Positions 39,821-49,856 of a DNA stretch of 64,000 nucleotides are shown here, piece after piece. The notes under the pieces are model-generated. The model made no database searches. It was not told where the DNA came from and saw nothing but the letters and a program-made list of their open reading frames with translations. Location of the stretch: NCBI GenBank assembly GCA_003194525.1, contig NBIV01000041.1, positions 124,001 to 188,000 of the forward strand, given 5' to 3'. Every line of letters begins with the position of its first letter. The stretch's first letter is position 1. A program made the position numbers and the translations under genes. This DNA is from Gracilariopsis chorda (Eukaryota > Rhodophyta > Florideophyceae > Gracilariales > Gracilariaceae).

Positions 39821-40111
39821 TTGTTGCAATTAGCAGTCGGTCACATACCATGCTTGCGTTCTTTGGGGTCTTATTTAACAAATCGGCAAAGCGTTTGCAG
39901 ATGTAGACCGGGTGTACTAAACGATGAAGACCTTTATGTTTTAAGATGCCCTTTGAGGACTTCATCGAAAAGACTTTGTTTACTAGCTATGCATGAACGA
40001 CATGGACCGGGTGTTCAAGACGTCATCAGAAAATGGCCTGAACGAATGCTGGCTTTCCTAGCGAGAGAACGCTACTTTCAATTGAAGCGTTCTGCACTAA
40101 GTAGGAATTAA
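39821..40111 (+). mobile_element. LINE-type retrotransposon C-terminal fragment, second type
   Basis: An open frame of 96 residues reads LQLAVGHIPCLRSLGSYL, then CRCRPGVLNDEDLYVLRCPL, then IRKWPERMLAFLARE. This matches the zinc-knuckle end of LINE reverse transcriptases (GH-P, then CxC, then ED-HVL-CP). The sequence differs clearly from the neighbouring fragment, so it represents another element or subfamily. It begins without an ATG and is a truncated remnant. Confidence 0.65.
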
Positions 40112-40496
40112 ACTAGTGTACCCGTAAAAGAGAGAGAGAGAGAACGGTATTAGTTTCTAGAGTGTAGAAGGCTGATCATCTATTTGACGGCTAAATTCCC
40201 CTGGTAGACCCGATCGCATCTCCATCCATTGTTGTTGTTCTAAGCGGAAAGTTGTTTTCTTCGAACTTTGTTAAGTGCCTCAATCCTGTACCTCCATGGC
40301 CCAAAAACCTATCCTATTGCCGAAGCTCCACATAGTTTTTTCACAACTCACCAACTTGCGACTCCAGCCCCTCCGTTCAAGAGCAGCAGGATGATCGATA
40401 TATACAGGATTAGTGCATGTTTCAGGGGGGAGCGCAAGTGGTACATTAAGACGCCAGGAATACGGCCCATGAACAAGAACAGGTTGACCACTGTTT

Positions 40497-41519
40497 TTAC
40501 ACAGAACTTGTATCCGCTAACGAATTCGCCGTTGCCCTGATAGTGTCCTGCCACGGAATTTCTCGGACTCCGAGCTTTCTTACCTTACTATTATCAAATG
40601 GTATTGGCTGGCGCAGAGCCTGATTTGAGTCAGTCTGCCGTTCCGGAAATTTCCTGAACGCTTCATGCTCGCAGAGAAGCCTGTATATATCCGCACAATG
40701 GACGTAATGCGAAAACAACATGTATCTTCCTTCAGCGTCTTCTCGTTCTAGGGCAAGAACGTGGGCCTCTGCAACTTCACGGACATCAACAAAACGATGA
40801 TAATGGTTGGGAATCATACCTTCCTTACATCGGTGTTTCGGCAGCCCATGTCCTCTCAAAAGCATCGATAGCATTGACAAAGAGTCACAAGACGATGGCA
40901 AAACAACAGGGCCCAGCACATACGTAGGGTTGATGCTTACTAGTTTGATTTGAAGGGATTCTGCGAGCTCCCAAGCCAGCCGTTCTTGCAACAACTTGGA
41001 TAAATTGTAGATTCCTTCATTGCTACGTTGGATCTTTCTGCAGTATTCTTCGTCACTCCAACATCGTTCATCGAGCACTTCTGGATCAGTTGGAACGACA
41101 CTAATCGCCGACACAGAGGACGTGAGAATGACCTTTTTGATCCCAGCCTCCGCAGCAGCATGCAGCAGTGCTCGTGTTCCTTCCACCGCTGGTTTCAGCT
41201 GCTGCTCCAAACCTTCCTCGAATGAACTAAACGGGTATTTTCCGTCGGGACCAATGAAAACTGGAGTAGCCACATGTATCAGAGCGTTCGCGTTTTGGAG
41301 TAGTGATGGGAAGGTTTGAGGTTGAAGCATGTCAGCTTTAACTAAGCTCAGATTCTTGCCGTTCGGAAGAGACTTAAGTGACTCTAGTTTCGGAGAAGAT
41401 GGATCTCGCGCTGTGCCGCGAACAAGGTAGTTTTTCGAGAGTAGTTCCCGCACTACGTGTGATCCGATAAAGGACGATGCACCAGTGACCGCGACACACT
41501 TTTCAACGCAAGTATCCAT
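40497..41519 (-). CDS. NAD(P)-dependent reductase, extended SDR (DFR/CCR-like)
   Basis: The product has 340 residues, starting at the ATG at 41517-41519. The Rossmann motif is VTGASSFIGSHVVREL near residue 12, an Arg/Asp (RGTARDP) follows the second strand, and the active-site triad includes SSVSAI and YNLSK. SINPTYVLGP follows the catalytic region. This is the extended short-chain dehydrogenase family that includes dihydroflavonol-4-reductase, cinnamoyl-CoA reductase and fungal/yeast methylglyoxal reductase Gre2. The RGTARD motif suggests NADPH preference. The substrate cannot be inferred and no flavonoid pathway is implied. It lies between two repeat-rich gaps, but motifs are intact. Confidence 0.88.
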   Translation of the reverse strand: MDTCVEKCVAVTGASSFIGSHVVRELLSKNYLVRGTARDPSSPKLESLKSLPNGKNLSLVKADMLQPQTFPSLLQNANALIHVATPVFIGPDGKYPFSSFEEGLEQQLKPAVEGTRALLHAAAEAGIKKVILTSSVSAISVVPTDPEVLDERCWSDEEYCRKIQRSNEGIYNLSKLLQERLAWELAESLQIKLVSINPTYVLGPVVLPSSCDSLSMLSMLLRGHGLPKHRCKEGMIPNHYHRFVDVREVAEAHVLALEREDAEGRYMLFSHYVHCADIYRLLCEHEAFRKFPERQTDSNQALRQPIPFDNSKVRKLGVREIPWQDTIRATANSLADTSSV

Positions 41520-42199
41520 GGAGAGACCAGACAACAGGTAACAATGTCTATCCTTCTAATTTGCCAATAACGGCTTCCAAAGCGCCAGGAAGTAGTAGGC
41601 GATGTATGTATGGATTTGCTATGTGACCCACAAAGATTTTGACACTCACAACCCTCTCGTAGCCATTCATGTATTCCTCAACGTAAAGCCGGACCCCCGA
41701 AAACTGATTTGAGCTCCGGTAACTTCAGATAACTAATTTTGTCAAATTTGTCTTCAGTATGTCTCCGTACTACAGTAGTACGAGCACTCTAACAGAGCTT
41801 CGAGAGTGAGGGTAAGGAGAGTGACGATGACATGTACCATGGGAGTCCATGTGAAGCAAAGCGTATCCGTTATCGTCCGAGGCAAGCTTAGGAAAGGGAA
41901 TCCAAGATCAGAAGACGTCATCATAATGTATGATACATTGCACTTAAGGATTAAACGGGTTGCGAAGGTTACTGGGAGCCTTGTATACCTGTAACACTTC
42001 TCAGCCGGAGACACAGCAGATCCCCAACTATACTGTTTTTGTTTATGGGCTATGGTCCTAGTTCCGAAAGTACGTTAAGGGACACACGCAGCCCACCTTC
42101 ACGTGGTGTGTCTGAATCCGAGTCGCAATTAAGCGGCCGGAACGAAATGGGCTCGCGCGCGGGTCTCCCACGGAGACCAGGGAATTGGGGGTTCCTGTA

Positions 42200-42400
42200 C
42201 GTTAAGGCTTCTTACGAGAAGTCCTCTCTATCAGCGAAGGCCAAAACTCCGCCCACCTTTGAAACACATCATCAACATTCATGTTCCGTACCCCGCTAAG
42301 GGAAAGCTCAATTCTTCTTGATGGCGCTTGCATGCGGCAACGAAGAGTAAAGTGATCTGCCGTGTCTAATATGTTTCGCATGCAGCCCAATGGGCACAAT
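42200..42400 (-). mobile_element. LINE-type retrotransposon 3'-end fragment
   Basis: The minus strand reads NILDTADHFTLRCRMQAPSR, then RIELSLSGVRN, again the His/Cys end of a LINE reverse transcriptase. It is more diverged from the fragments near 39520, 54980 and 56620 than those are from one another. Confidence 0.6.
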
Positions 42401-43189
42401 GCTCTTTTGTCATGGAGATAAGTTGCAACTGGATGGAAGTTTCAAATTATGCCCAACGCCTGTGACGTACACATGCATTTCGCCTGTCGTAGTGTACCGA
42501 CTTCCTTCAAAGGAAACCAATGTGGATCCGCGATTGAGTCTGCTACCGGGAACTTTGCATTCGAGAAACCGACCTCGGGCGTCATAATGGGGCACGTAGC
42601 TCTCACCATAAACAACAAGAACGCAGTACAACGGCGGACGCGACTCCTGGCCTATCATGTCAGAGAGGACAGGACTTATTCTTGGAAGAAGCCTTACCGA
42701 GTAATCGGAATTACGATCACGACCCATGAGGAAGACATGCGCAGGTAAAAACACGCACCAGCGGAAGGAAAATGGAGAAGTTGCTTCAGTGGGGCTATGA
42801 AGATAGTCCAGGCGGATTCATGTCATATGTTACGTGGATGCTTTGTCTAGTTAATCCAATGCAATAGCGCGTTGCATTTACGCAGGTTACTGCAATAGGA
42901 TTTTGTGGATAGAGGAGAAGATTGTACCGTATTGCCTTTTTGCAGTTTAGCTTGCAATAAACCGCAGTAGAATTGGTCCAAGCCCTGGGTTCCCTGCAAA
43001 GAAGGCAGAAACTCATAGAGCTTAAGCAACTACGAAGTTATAAATGCCTGGGCTAAAACCGTTCGAAATCAGCTCTTCCCGGGAAGGCCAAGCAATGTTG
43101 TTGTTGGTGTGTTTGGGCGGACGAAATCTAATTCCGACTTCGACGTAACAATTCTCCAAGAAGATAGTCTCTGTCGTGAAGACAAGTTC

Positions 43190-43445
43190 TCGAGGCAGTC
43201 CCAGTAGCGGATCCATTTTGCTTCCTCCTGATTCGCATAAGCAGGAAGGTCAGCACACTACGACGGGAGGTTTAATACATTGTGCCCAAAGCAGGACCAC
43301 TGGCAGTTCCCGCGTAATACCTCAGCGCAGTACTAATCCAACAAAAAGCCACTTGACACCGCAGCTCTAGAGATGAGCTACGGCAGCTTCATCTTCAGCC
43401 CATTTCGCCTGGACGAGTTTAACGACATTCCGGATCAGAAATCGT
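43190..43445 (+). repeat. Dispersed repeat family, weak copy D
   Basis: GACGAGTTTAACGACATTCC at 43413-43432 matches the end block of copies A and B. Upstream, AGCACACTACGACGGGAGG near 43252 and CGGATCCATTTTGCTTCC near 43208 match blocks of copy C. The middle is eroded. The copy ends about 95 bp before the GNAT stop codon. Confidence 0.5.
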
Positions 43446-43537
43446 TGTCGCAGTTCTGTGATCGTGAACACTTATTTGTGTCCGCCGTCCGCAAAACAAT
43501 GGCAACTACATTCCCCGACGTTAGCTCTGGTTCGTGC

Positions 43538-44311
43538 TTATTGTAGACGGTTTGAACTGCTTGCAGTTAGTCTGCCAAGTGTGAAGAGAGCGCAACCGAA
43601 AGCAACGAGTTTAAGACCTATTACGAATCGAAACGTTTTCTGCGCGCAAAATGTCTTCTTCTCTTCCAAATCGTAATAAAACTGAACAGCATCTGAGTAG
43701 CCAGTCCTCAGCCTACCAGCATCTGGAAGCGTAGCAAGGCGCTTGAATCCTAACTTGGACCACAGGGCAATACTTGCATGGTTCTGGGTGAAAACAAGGT
43801 TGAAGAGGACCGCCTTGAACTTCATTGCTTTTGCTACTACAAGGAACGTTTTTCCCATGCACGTCGCAATACCCCTCCGTCGATACAATGGGTGTGTGAT
43901 GAAACCTCCATTGCAGTAGTGAGCACATCGCCCTGGAAAGTTTGGCTTGCAGTAAAATGCCCCAACTACAACTCCAACATCGTTCCGGGCTACGAGTGCT
44001 GTATGTGAAAAGAAGTACATTCGGAAATGTTGATCTGAAAGAGGTTCTTCGAAAGGCCATGACATTCCACTAAGTATAGCCTCATCTAAGAGGCTTTTCA
44101 CAGCCACAACATCTGTGTCATTTCTCAAGAAGTCAATGACTATCAGAGACCCATCCTTGAGACACCACTCTTTCGGAATGAAATGTAAGAAGTTCTCGTA
44201 GCCACGTCCGTTCAAGGACGTGTCAGCTAAGACTGGGCCATATGCTGAGGTCATGATGCTTTTAACTTCGAACGGAAATGGATTGCGACGATGGCGGAGT
44301 GGACTTGGCAT
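43538..44311 (-). CDS. GNAT-family N-acetyltransferase
   Basis: The product has 257 residues; Met20 (MTSAYGP) is an alternative start. The acetyl-CoA-binding signature is seen in GFITHPLYRRRGIATCMGK (the R-x-x-G-x-G/A loop) near residues 140-160. It is followed by LFNLVFTQNHASIALWSKLG and FKRLATLPDAG, the terminal part of the GNAT fold. This pattern (VF--N-AS--LW-KLGF) resembles fungal Mpr1-type and related acetyltransferases. A short hydrophobic stretch (FVIGLKLVAFGCALFTLG) close to the C-terminus may anchor it in a membrane, which is unusual for the family. The substrate is unknown. Confidence 0.85.
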   Translation of the reverse strand: MPSPLRHRRNPFPFEVKSIMTSAYGPVLADTSLNGRGYENFLHFIPKEWCLKDGSLIVIDFLRNDTDVVAVKSLLDEAILSGMSWPFEEPLSDQHFRMYFFSHTALVARNDVGVVVGAFYCKPNFPGRCAHYCNGGFITHPLYRRRGIATCMGKTFLVVAKAMKFKAVLFNLVFTQNHASIALWSKLGFKRLATLPDAGRLRTGYSDAVQFYYDLEEKKTFCAQKTFRFVIGLKLVAFGCALFTLGRLTASSSNRLQ

Positions 44312-44505
44312 GAATAGTCATGGCAGAGAATACCCTTCGGTATATTATTCGATTGTTCTGCACAGAGCAGATCAGGCCACGAAAAAAAGCAATGCAATCG
44401 ATTACCCCTGGTAACCCACTGCGATTCCGACAATCCGGAAGCTTTGGTCAAAATTTATTCTCCTTGAAGCTGTACAAATGGGGGCGTAAACGATTCTGAA
44501 GAGTA
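44312..44505. other. Short flank between the GNAT gene and the mariner element
   Basis: This is the 5' flank of the GNAT gene, now truncated by the transposon insertion at 44506. If the promoter extended further, the insertion would have displaced it. Confidence 0.4.
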
Positions 44506-46056
44506 CAGTGCGCGAAATATCTATACGACACCCCCCTAAAATGACAACAAAGAGCTTTCTGTAAACATTACAAGCTTGAAACTTTGTCCAGTTCCTCTAC
44601 ATCTGGAATCAAATAAATGGACACACTTTCAAATAAAACAGACAAACACAAACTTACTTTACTTTAAAAAGGCTACCTGAGACAGCGCAATCCCTATACG
44701 ACAGGTGTGCACGTAGCAACGTTTCGAACATCAAGGAACAAATCTAGTAGTCTGTTTTCATTCCCTGTCTCTCTAAGACAGTAGCACAACGCTTTGTCAT
44801 TCTTTTGACAAAATTGTAGCACGTGACGCGATCAATTTTGTCCCATTCTGACAAAATGCATTCTGTAAGCTCAACAACAGTATCAAACTGTTTTGCATTA
44901 GCATAAACTCGCCTAGCCAGAATTCCCCAAAGATTTTCAATCGGATTGAGATCAGAACTACGTGCTGGCCACTCCATAACATCCAAATTGTTAGTCTCAA
45001 ACCAGTCCTTAGTAAACTTAGAAGTATGAATTGCTGCATTGTCTTGCTGGAAAATCCATCCTGTCCCGCAAACAGTTTTCAAATAAGGTAGCAAATAGTT
45101 TTTCAAGGTTTCAACATACTTCTTAGAGTCCTGATTGCCAACTAACACAGCTAGTTTGCTGACACCCTTTTCAGAAAAAGCTCCCCAAACCATCACTCCA
45201 CCACCACGTTTCTGTCTCTTCGACATCACCCTTTCTTCCTTCCTCATATCATGCCAGTAGTAAGCAAAACCATCAGGACCATCCAAGTTGAATTTTTTTT
45301 ATCGGAAAACACAACACAGCCCCATTCTCCAAGTGACCACGCATGCCTTTTCCGAGCCCAATTCAAACGGTTTGTTTTGTGAATGTCGGTTAGAGGAGGA
45401 GCCTGTTTAACCTTTTTATATTTAAGGTGTTCCTCTGCAGAGAGTATCTGTTGGACTCTACGTTTTGATATAGGCAATTGGAATGCGACTTTTAGCTGGG
45501 ACGCAGTTTGTTCGCCCTTCGATGCTTCACAAACCAGCAGTCGTCGAGCTGCTGGGGTTATTTTTCCCTTCTTGTTGGTGGGTTTTTTAGTCCCATATCA
45601 TTTGGTATTGTCTAAGTACCGCTTGACGACATCTCGGCTACGCTTCACTTCACGTGATATGGCGGAAATTGACCATCCTGGCTTCCTGAATGCTTCAATT
45701 TGGCCTTTTTCCTTCTCCGACAAATAAATGTCGCGTGGCATGTTTTTTTTAAAGAAAATGTGGATGGATAGAAAGAAGGAAGTGTGTAGAAAGCAATGGA
45801 ATGTGTAGAAAGAATACGCTACTAGTAGCACTACTGCAAGATATATATTCTTTATTATGTCGTATAGGGGTTGCGCGGCTTTTGGTAGCCGTTTTGAAAT
45901 GAAAGGTTGTGTAACAGTTTGTTTTATTTTTTTTCTATCTCGTTCAGTACTGTTCTATGTAACGAATAGATTAGGAAAAGTTTACACCTCGTGAGACATT
46001 ACATAAAGCCGTTGCTTTTAAATCGGGGGGGTGTCGTATAGAGATTTCGCGCACTG
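44506..46056 (-). mobile_element. Tc1/mariner DNA transposon, full length (1551 bp)
   Basis: Both ends carry the same 31-bp terminal inverted repeat beginning CAGTGCGCGAAAT (left 44506-44536, right 46026-46056 on the opposite strand), differing at one base. Each is flanked by the dinucleotide TA (44504-44505 and 46057-46058), the classic Tc1/mariner target duplication. The transposase lies inside on the minus strand. Near-identical ends and few coding lesions point to a recent insertion. Confidence 0.93.
44744..45741 (-). pseudogene. Tc1-like transposase (DD34E), two lesions
   Basis: The ATG at 45739-45741 starts MPRDIYLSEKEKGQIEAF and a helix-turn-helix (SISAISREVKRSRDVVKRYL). A second HTH-like segment with LPISKRRVQQIL follows, and then the catalytic core: VFSD, VMVWGAFS, IFQQDNAAIHTS and WPARSSDLNPIENLWG. 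Between the Asp of QQDNA and the Glu of PIENLW lie 34 residues, so this is DD34E. Two breaks are seen. One is an in-frame TGA right after YLDNTK (near 45598). The other is a frame change in the run of eight A (minus strand) at 45293-45300, just after VFSD. Everything else reads through, about 332 codons in total. Confidence 0.9.
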
Positions 46057-46167
46057 TAGAACATATAGTGGTGATTCACAAAGTGCTCAATGATGGGAAA
46101 ACTGCCTGGCTCACCTAATCTTGCGCTCGAGGTTTATCCTAATGCTTTCTGTCGCCTCAGCTCTTTC
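46057..46167. other. Short spacer between mariner and AspRS 3' end
   Basis: The right TA duplication lies at 46057-46058. About 110 bp then separate the transposon from the AspRS stop codon, so it landed in or near the AspRS 3' untranslated region. Confidence 0.5.
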
Positions 46168-48345
46168 TCACTCCGGCGATGTATTCGCTTTTAGGTCCCT
46201 CAGATTTCCACCCTTGTTCTCCTTGTCTTGGGAGGCCGTAGTTTCGACTTGAAGCTCATCAAGCAAATCCTTCGGAACGGGAGCAGGGGCTCCTGCCATA
46301 AGATCTGATGCACTAGTTGTCTTTGGGAACGCAACAACATCACGAATACTGTCAGCACCGGAAAGCATCATAATGCACCGATCCAGACCAAACGCCAGGC
46401 CGCCATGGGGTGGTGCTCCATACGAAAGCGCGTCCAGAAGGAATCCGAATTTGTCTTTCTGCTCTTGTTCGGAGATACCCAGTGCTGTGAAAACCTTCTG
46501 CTGCACTTCTGGATCGTGAATACGAATGGAGCCTCCCCCAATCTCACTTCCGTTGCAAACTAGATCGTAAGCATTAGACTTGATTTCACCAAGTCTTGAA
46601 TAGTCGTCAAGTAAGTGAATGTGTTCTTGGGCTGGAGATGTAAACGGGTGATGAACAGACATGTAACGAGATGAGTCTTCATCGAAGTCAAATAATGGGA
46701 AATCCAGGACCCAACACAAGGCATACTCTGGTCCATTATAGGTCATCCCACTGTCCTGGCCGAGCTTAACCCGCAGTCGTCCAAGACCAGTGTTCACAGC
46801 AACAGGCGAACCAGACGCAACAAAAACAAGATCTCCGACACCGGCTCCGAGTGTTTTGCGGATAAGATTGCGAACTTGATCTGGTGTTTTGGATATCTTC
46901 GTCAACGGTCCCGTTATACTACCGTCATCTGAGACCTTGGCGTACAGTAAACCTGAAAGTCCGTAGCCTTTAACAAAGCTTATATATTGATCTATCATCT
47001 TCCTTGACGTCCCTTTCGCGGCCCCTGTATATACCAGGGCCTTTACCATACCGCCTGATTCTATTGCAGAGGCTATTGGAGCGAACGAGCTTAACTGCAC
47101 TACTTCATAGTTTGTAATGTCTTGAAGCTCCATACCAAATCGCAGATCGGGGGCGTCGACGCCATATTTATCCAAGGCCTCCGTGTATGTAATGCGAGGT
47201 ATACTCTCGATGGTCTTCCTTAAAACCTTTTTGAACATGGCGCGAACTACACCCTCCGCAACTTTCAGGACAGATTCCCTCTCAACGAATGACATTTCTA
47301 GATCAATTTGAGTGAACTCAGGCTGTCTGTCTTGGCGTAGATCTTCGTCTCGGAAGCACTTCGTTATCTGAAAATAGCGGTCGAAGCCAGAAACCATTAG
47401 AAGCTGCTTGTATATTTGAGGAGATTGTGGAAGAGCGTACCAACTTCCAGGGTGCACTCTAGAGGGTACGAGATAGTCGCGTGCGCCCTCTGGGGTAGCT
47501 TTTGTCAATATTGGGGTTTCAATCTCTATAAAACCGCTGGCATCCAGGTAGTTGCGAACGGCCAGCGCGGCCTTGTGTCTGGTAATCAGCCTGTCTTGCA
47601 AAACTGGACGTCTCAAGTCAAGATACCTGTACCTGAGCCTAGTGTCTTCGCCAGCGCTCGATTCAGATTCAGAGCTGGGCCCTTTCTTTATCTTAACCTT
47701 TCCCCGTTTATGTTCCTTTCCAACGTCGGGGATCATGAATGGCATCGGTTTTGTTTTGGAAACAATAACTACATCATTTGCAATGACCTCGATATCTCCC
47801 GTTTCCATGTCCTGATTGATAACTGATTCATCTCTTCTTGCAACCACACCACTGACACCCACAACATACTCAATACGAATATCTTTCGCTGCTTCCACTA
47901 TATGAGAAGGACTTTCGTCTCCAAATATGACTTGAATGACGCCGTATCGGTCTCGAAGTAAAACAAAAAGCACGCCCCCCTTGTCCCGTACTGCATGAGC
48001 CCAACCATGTAGTCGCACAGAACTTCCTACGTCTGAAACTCGCAACTGTCCACATGTGTGTGTTCGAAGCTCCGTGGAGTGTGGGATCGGAAGTAATTCG
48101 TGCCTGGCAGTATCATGTGTATCATTTACGGTTCCTTGGGGGACTCGAGCGGTCTTCGCATCCGTGGCTCTCGTGGCCTGCATTAACGCCGATAAATGGT
48201 GACAACATTGCCTTTTGGTACATGTCGAAGTCGAGATCGCTCTTGGACGCAATGGTAGACGAGATTGACAGGCGCCTAGAAACAATGGTGCGTTCTTGCA
48301 TCCATATCTCCATACTGTGGATGTGGCGCAGAATGCAAGCTTCAT
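46168..48345 (-). CDS. Bacterial-type aspartyl-tRNA synthetase, organellar
   Basis: The product has 725 residues, starting at the ATG at 48343-48345 (the open frame upstream begins at a TTG). The first 110 residues are rich in Arg/Ser/Thr/Cys and look like a mitochondrial and/or plastid targeting peptide. Next comes the OB-fold anticodon-binding domain ([19 protein letters not shown]). Class II motifs follow: [13 protein letters not shown]; motif 2 near residues 310-350 ([18 protein letters not shown]); motif 3 [14 protein letters not shown] near 650. A GAD-type insert lies between motifs 2 and 3, which marks the bacterial class. A Glu/Lys-rich insert ([20 protein letters not shown]) sits before motif 1 and is absent from bacterial enzymes. 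The cytosolic enzyme must be encoded elsewhere. Confidence 0.93.
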   Translation of the reverse strand: MKLAFCATSTVWRYGCKNAPLFLGACQSRLPLRPRAISTSTCTKRQCCHHLSALMQATRATDAKTARVPQGTVNDTHDTARHELLPIPHSTELRTHTCGQLRVSDVGSSVRLHGWAHAVRDKGGVLFVLLRDRYGVIQVIFGDESPSHIVEAAKDIRIEYVVGVSGVVARRDESVINQDMETGDIEVIANDVVIVSKTKPMPFMIPDVGKEHKRGKVKIKKGPSSESESSAGEDTRLRYRYLDLRRPVLQDRLITRHKAALAVRNYLDASGFIEIETPILTKATPEGARDYLVPSRVHPGSWYALPQSPQIYKQLLMVSGFDRYFQITKCFRDEDLRQDRQPEFTQIDLEMSFVERESVLKVAEGVVRAMFKKVLRKTIESIPRITYTEALDKYGVDAPDLRFGMELQDITNYEVVQLSSFAPIASAIESGGMVKALVYTGAAKGTSRKMIDQYISFVKGYGLSGLLYAKVSDDGSITGPLTKISKTPDQVRNLIRKTLGAGVGDLVFVASGSPVAVNTGLGRLRVKLGQDSGMTYNGPEYALCWVLDFPLFDFDEDSSRYMSVHHPFTSPAQEHIHLLDDYSRLGEIKSNAYDLVCNGSEIGGGSIRIHDPEVQQKVFTALGISEQEQKDKFGFLLDALSYGAPPHGGLAFGLDRCIMMLSGADSIRDVVAFPKTTSASDLMAGAPAPVPKDLLDELQVETTASQDKENKGGNLRDLKANTSPE

Positions 48346-48547
48346 GAAGAAGAACGTGGATGTCGCCGGTGTTCTCGTGACAGCTGCGTTGAGGTCATGC
48401 TTGAACCGACAAAAGGAGCTCAATTAAACTACAAGGGTATATTTCTACCCTTGTACCTGGGGCAAAATACATAGCAAGCACAACAATAATATTCACCTTT
48501 TTACACTTTGTAATATTGCATAGCACCATGATGATCATGACGATGCT

Positions 48548-48664
48548 AACATACTCAGCAACCTTACAATCATGATGATTGCAAGGTTGCTGAGTATGTT
48601 GCGATGCATCCGATGGTGGCCGTTTGGTGAGTAAAGGGTTAGCGATCGCTACCGCTAACCCTTT
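48548..48664. repeat. Two inverted repeats upstream of AspRS
   Basis: Arms of 26 nt (48548-48573 and 48575-48600) pair with one mismatch around a single base. A second pair with perfect 12-nt arms (48633-48644 and 48653-48664; AAAGGGTTAGCG / CGCTAACCCTTT) follows 32 nt later. The plan resembles 9049-9165 and 35391-35458: a long palindrome with almost no spacer, then a smaller one. Confidence 0.8.
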
Positions 48665-49299
48665 GCCTAATCTTCAATCACAGCAAATATTTCCACTACA
48701 GATAGGGGAGCGAGCTCAAGCACACCAAAGATGAAAACACAGAGCATCCTCATTTGTGCAAAACATTGAGATTGTCTGCTTGGGAAAGAACTGGGGAGCC
48801 GGATTCTCTTTCAGCTTCCACCGTTCGGTACCATATCATAGCCACCCATTGCAGAAAAAGTCAGTTCTATCAATCCTGATGGTTAACTCCTTTGAAATTG
48901 CATATGTGGTCAAATCTAGAGCACTACCCCAGAGGGTTGAGAATATGTATGCTCTTAGTCCTGAGAGGAAAGTAGAACTCGGTAAAGCTTTCGCTTTTTT
49001 CTGCCAGCTTTATGCAGAACAGAAAGGCTGAATATCCATTCTCCCTCTCCTTCGGAACTTTTCCAGAGTGGGTGTAGATACTGTTGTTTCCATTTTAGGG
49101 GCTCTCCTAATTCCCAAGACACGTTGGAGCCTCTTAGCGGTTCTCCATGTCGTAAGTTTAAAACCTATTACAGCTTGTCGAATTACAAGAGTGGATTGCT
49201 TACTACTTTAGTAGCTCCGCGTCTCAACTAAACGCGTAGTTCCGACGAACAAGGTTTTCTACAGAGCCTCACATTGCGTTAACACTGGTCTTACCGTTC

Positions 49300-49380
49300 G
49301 TCGTTCAGTTGTAGCCGATGACCACTGCATCCCTTCGCCGCCTACCTGCAGCGGTCGTGTTACGGTCACGAGCTAGACAG
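49300..49380 (+). repeat. Short repeat shared with 55615-55680
   Basis: GTAGCCGATGACCACTGC followed by CTGCAGCGGTCGTGTTACGGTCACGAGCT resembles GTAGCCGATGACTGCTGC and TGCAGCAGCCGTGTTGCGCTCACTAGCT at 55619-55676. It may be the 5' part of the dispersed repeat family, since copy C lies directly downstream of the second site. Confidence 0.5.
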
Positions 49381-49524
49381 AACCAACCCAGCATCAAGAT
49401 TCTGCAGGAAGTCATTTCGCTACTGACTGCATGTATGTGTATGTGCTCGTATCCCTAATTCCGCGACTGAGGTAGGGGCTGTCCTTAAGAAGAACAATTC
49501 TCTCTCGATATACCAGCAGCGGTG

Positions 49525-49790
49525 TCAGGCCATGTTCCAACTGTGATTCGAAATAGAATCCTGGCCTCGCTCTTTAAACACCCTCTGCCGTAACCCAGCT
49601 CTATTGGGGCATCTAGGAACAAAGTATTCTGCACTGTGTTCCATGCTCGGTCCGTATCCCAGAGACAAAAGCATTTCCTGTTGTGTAGGTATGTACAGAC
49701 AAGGTCCAGTGTAACCCCTTACCCGTTGTCCTTGATAACCGTTGAACACATGCACCAAAGCAGTATGCGCTTGGCTAATAGAAGCTTTTT
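49525..49790 (-). mobile_element. LINE-type retrotransposon 3'-end fragment
   Basis: The minus strand reads SQAHTALVHVFNGYQG, then MEHSAEYFVPRCPNRAGLRQ. This corresponds to RAHTALAQIFIGHVP and HFVLRC in the fragment at 54820-55140, the C-terminal end of LINE reverse transcriptase. It is truncated and eroded. Confidence 0.55.
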
Positions 49791-49856
49791 CCTTAATCTG
49801 ATCAAGTACAGACGCCACCGGCTGCGGAAAGATGCTTTATCGTGCGAATGAAGCTC

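Larger units (their letters stand above)
39300..40225. mobile_element. Segment flanked by ~72-bp inverted repeats
   Basis: The left arm 39300-39373 and right arm 40154-40225 are inverted copies of each other at roughly 85% identity by eye, sharing GTAGAAGGCT, ACGGCTAAATTCCCC and GCATCTCCAT. Between them lie two LINE-type 3'-end fragments, both on the plus strand, and a CA microsatellite. It could be a composite element, or two oppositely oriented copies of another repeat that happen to flank LINE debris. No target duplication was found. Confidence 0.55.
37829..40496. other. Repeat-rich gap without a host gene
   Basis: This gap contains dispersed-repeat copy B, two LINE 3'-end fragments, a 70-bp inverted-repeat pair, a CA microsatellite and GA-rich tracts (about 38911-38923 and 40129-40143), all listed separately. 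No host gene was found. Confidence 0.6.
41520..43537. other. Repeat-rich gap between the SDR and GNAT genes
   Basis: This holds a LINE 3'-end fragment (42200-42400, minus) and a weak copy of the dispersed repeat (43190-43445, plus). The rest, including 41560-42040 and 42420-43180, has only unsupported short frames. Confidence 0.45.
48346..49856. other. Intergenic with hairpins and a LINE fragment
   Basis: This contains a double hairpin (48548-48664), a patch at 49300-49380 that recurs at 55615-55680, and a LINE fragment at 49525-49790. The frame at 48756-49031 (+, 91 residues) has no recognised domain and is not called. Confidence 0.45.

Noticed and set aside
44744-45286. Transposase read as a stand-alone 180-residue gene
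   Set aside because: It is only the catalytic half of a longer Tc1-like transposase that continues upstream in other frames inside the same terminal repeats.
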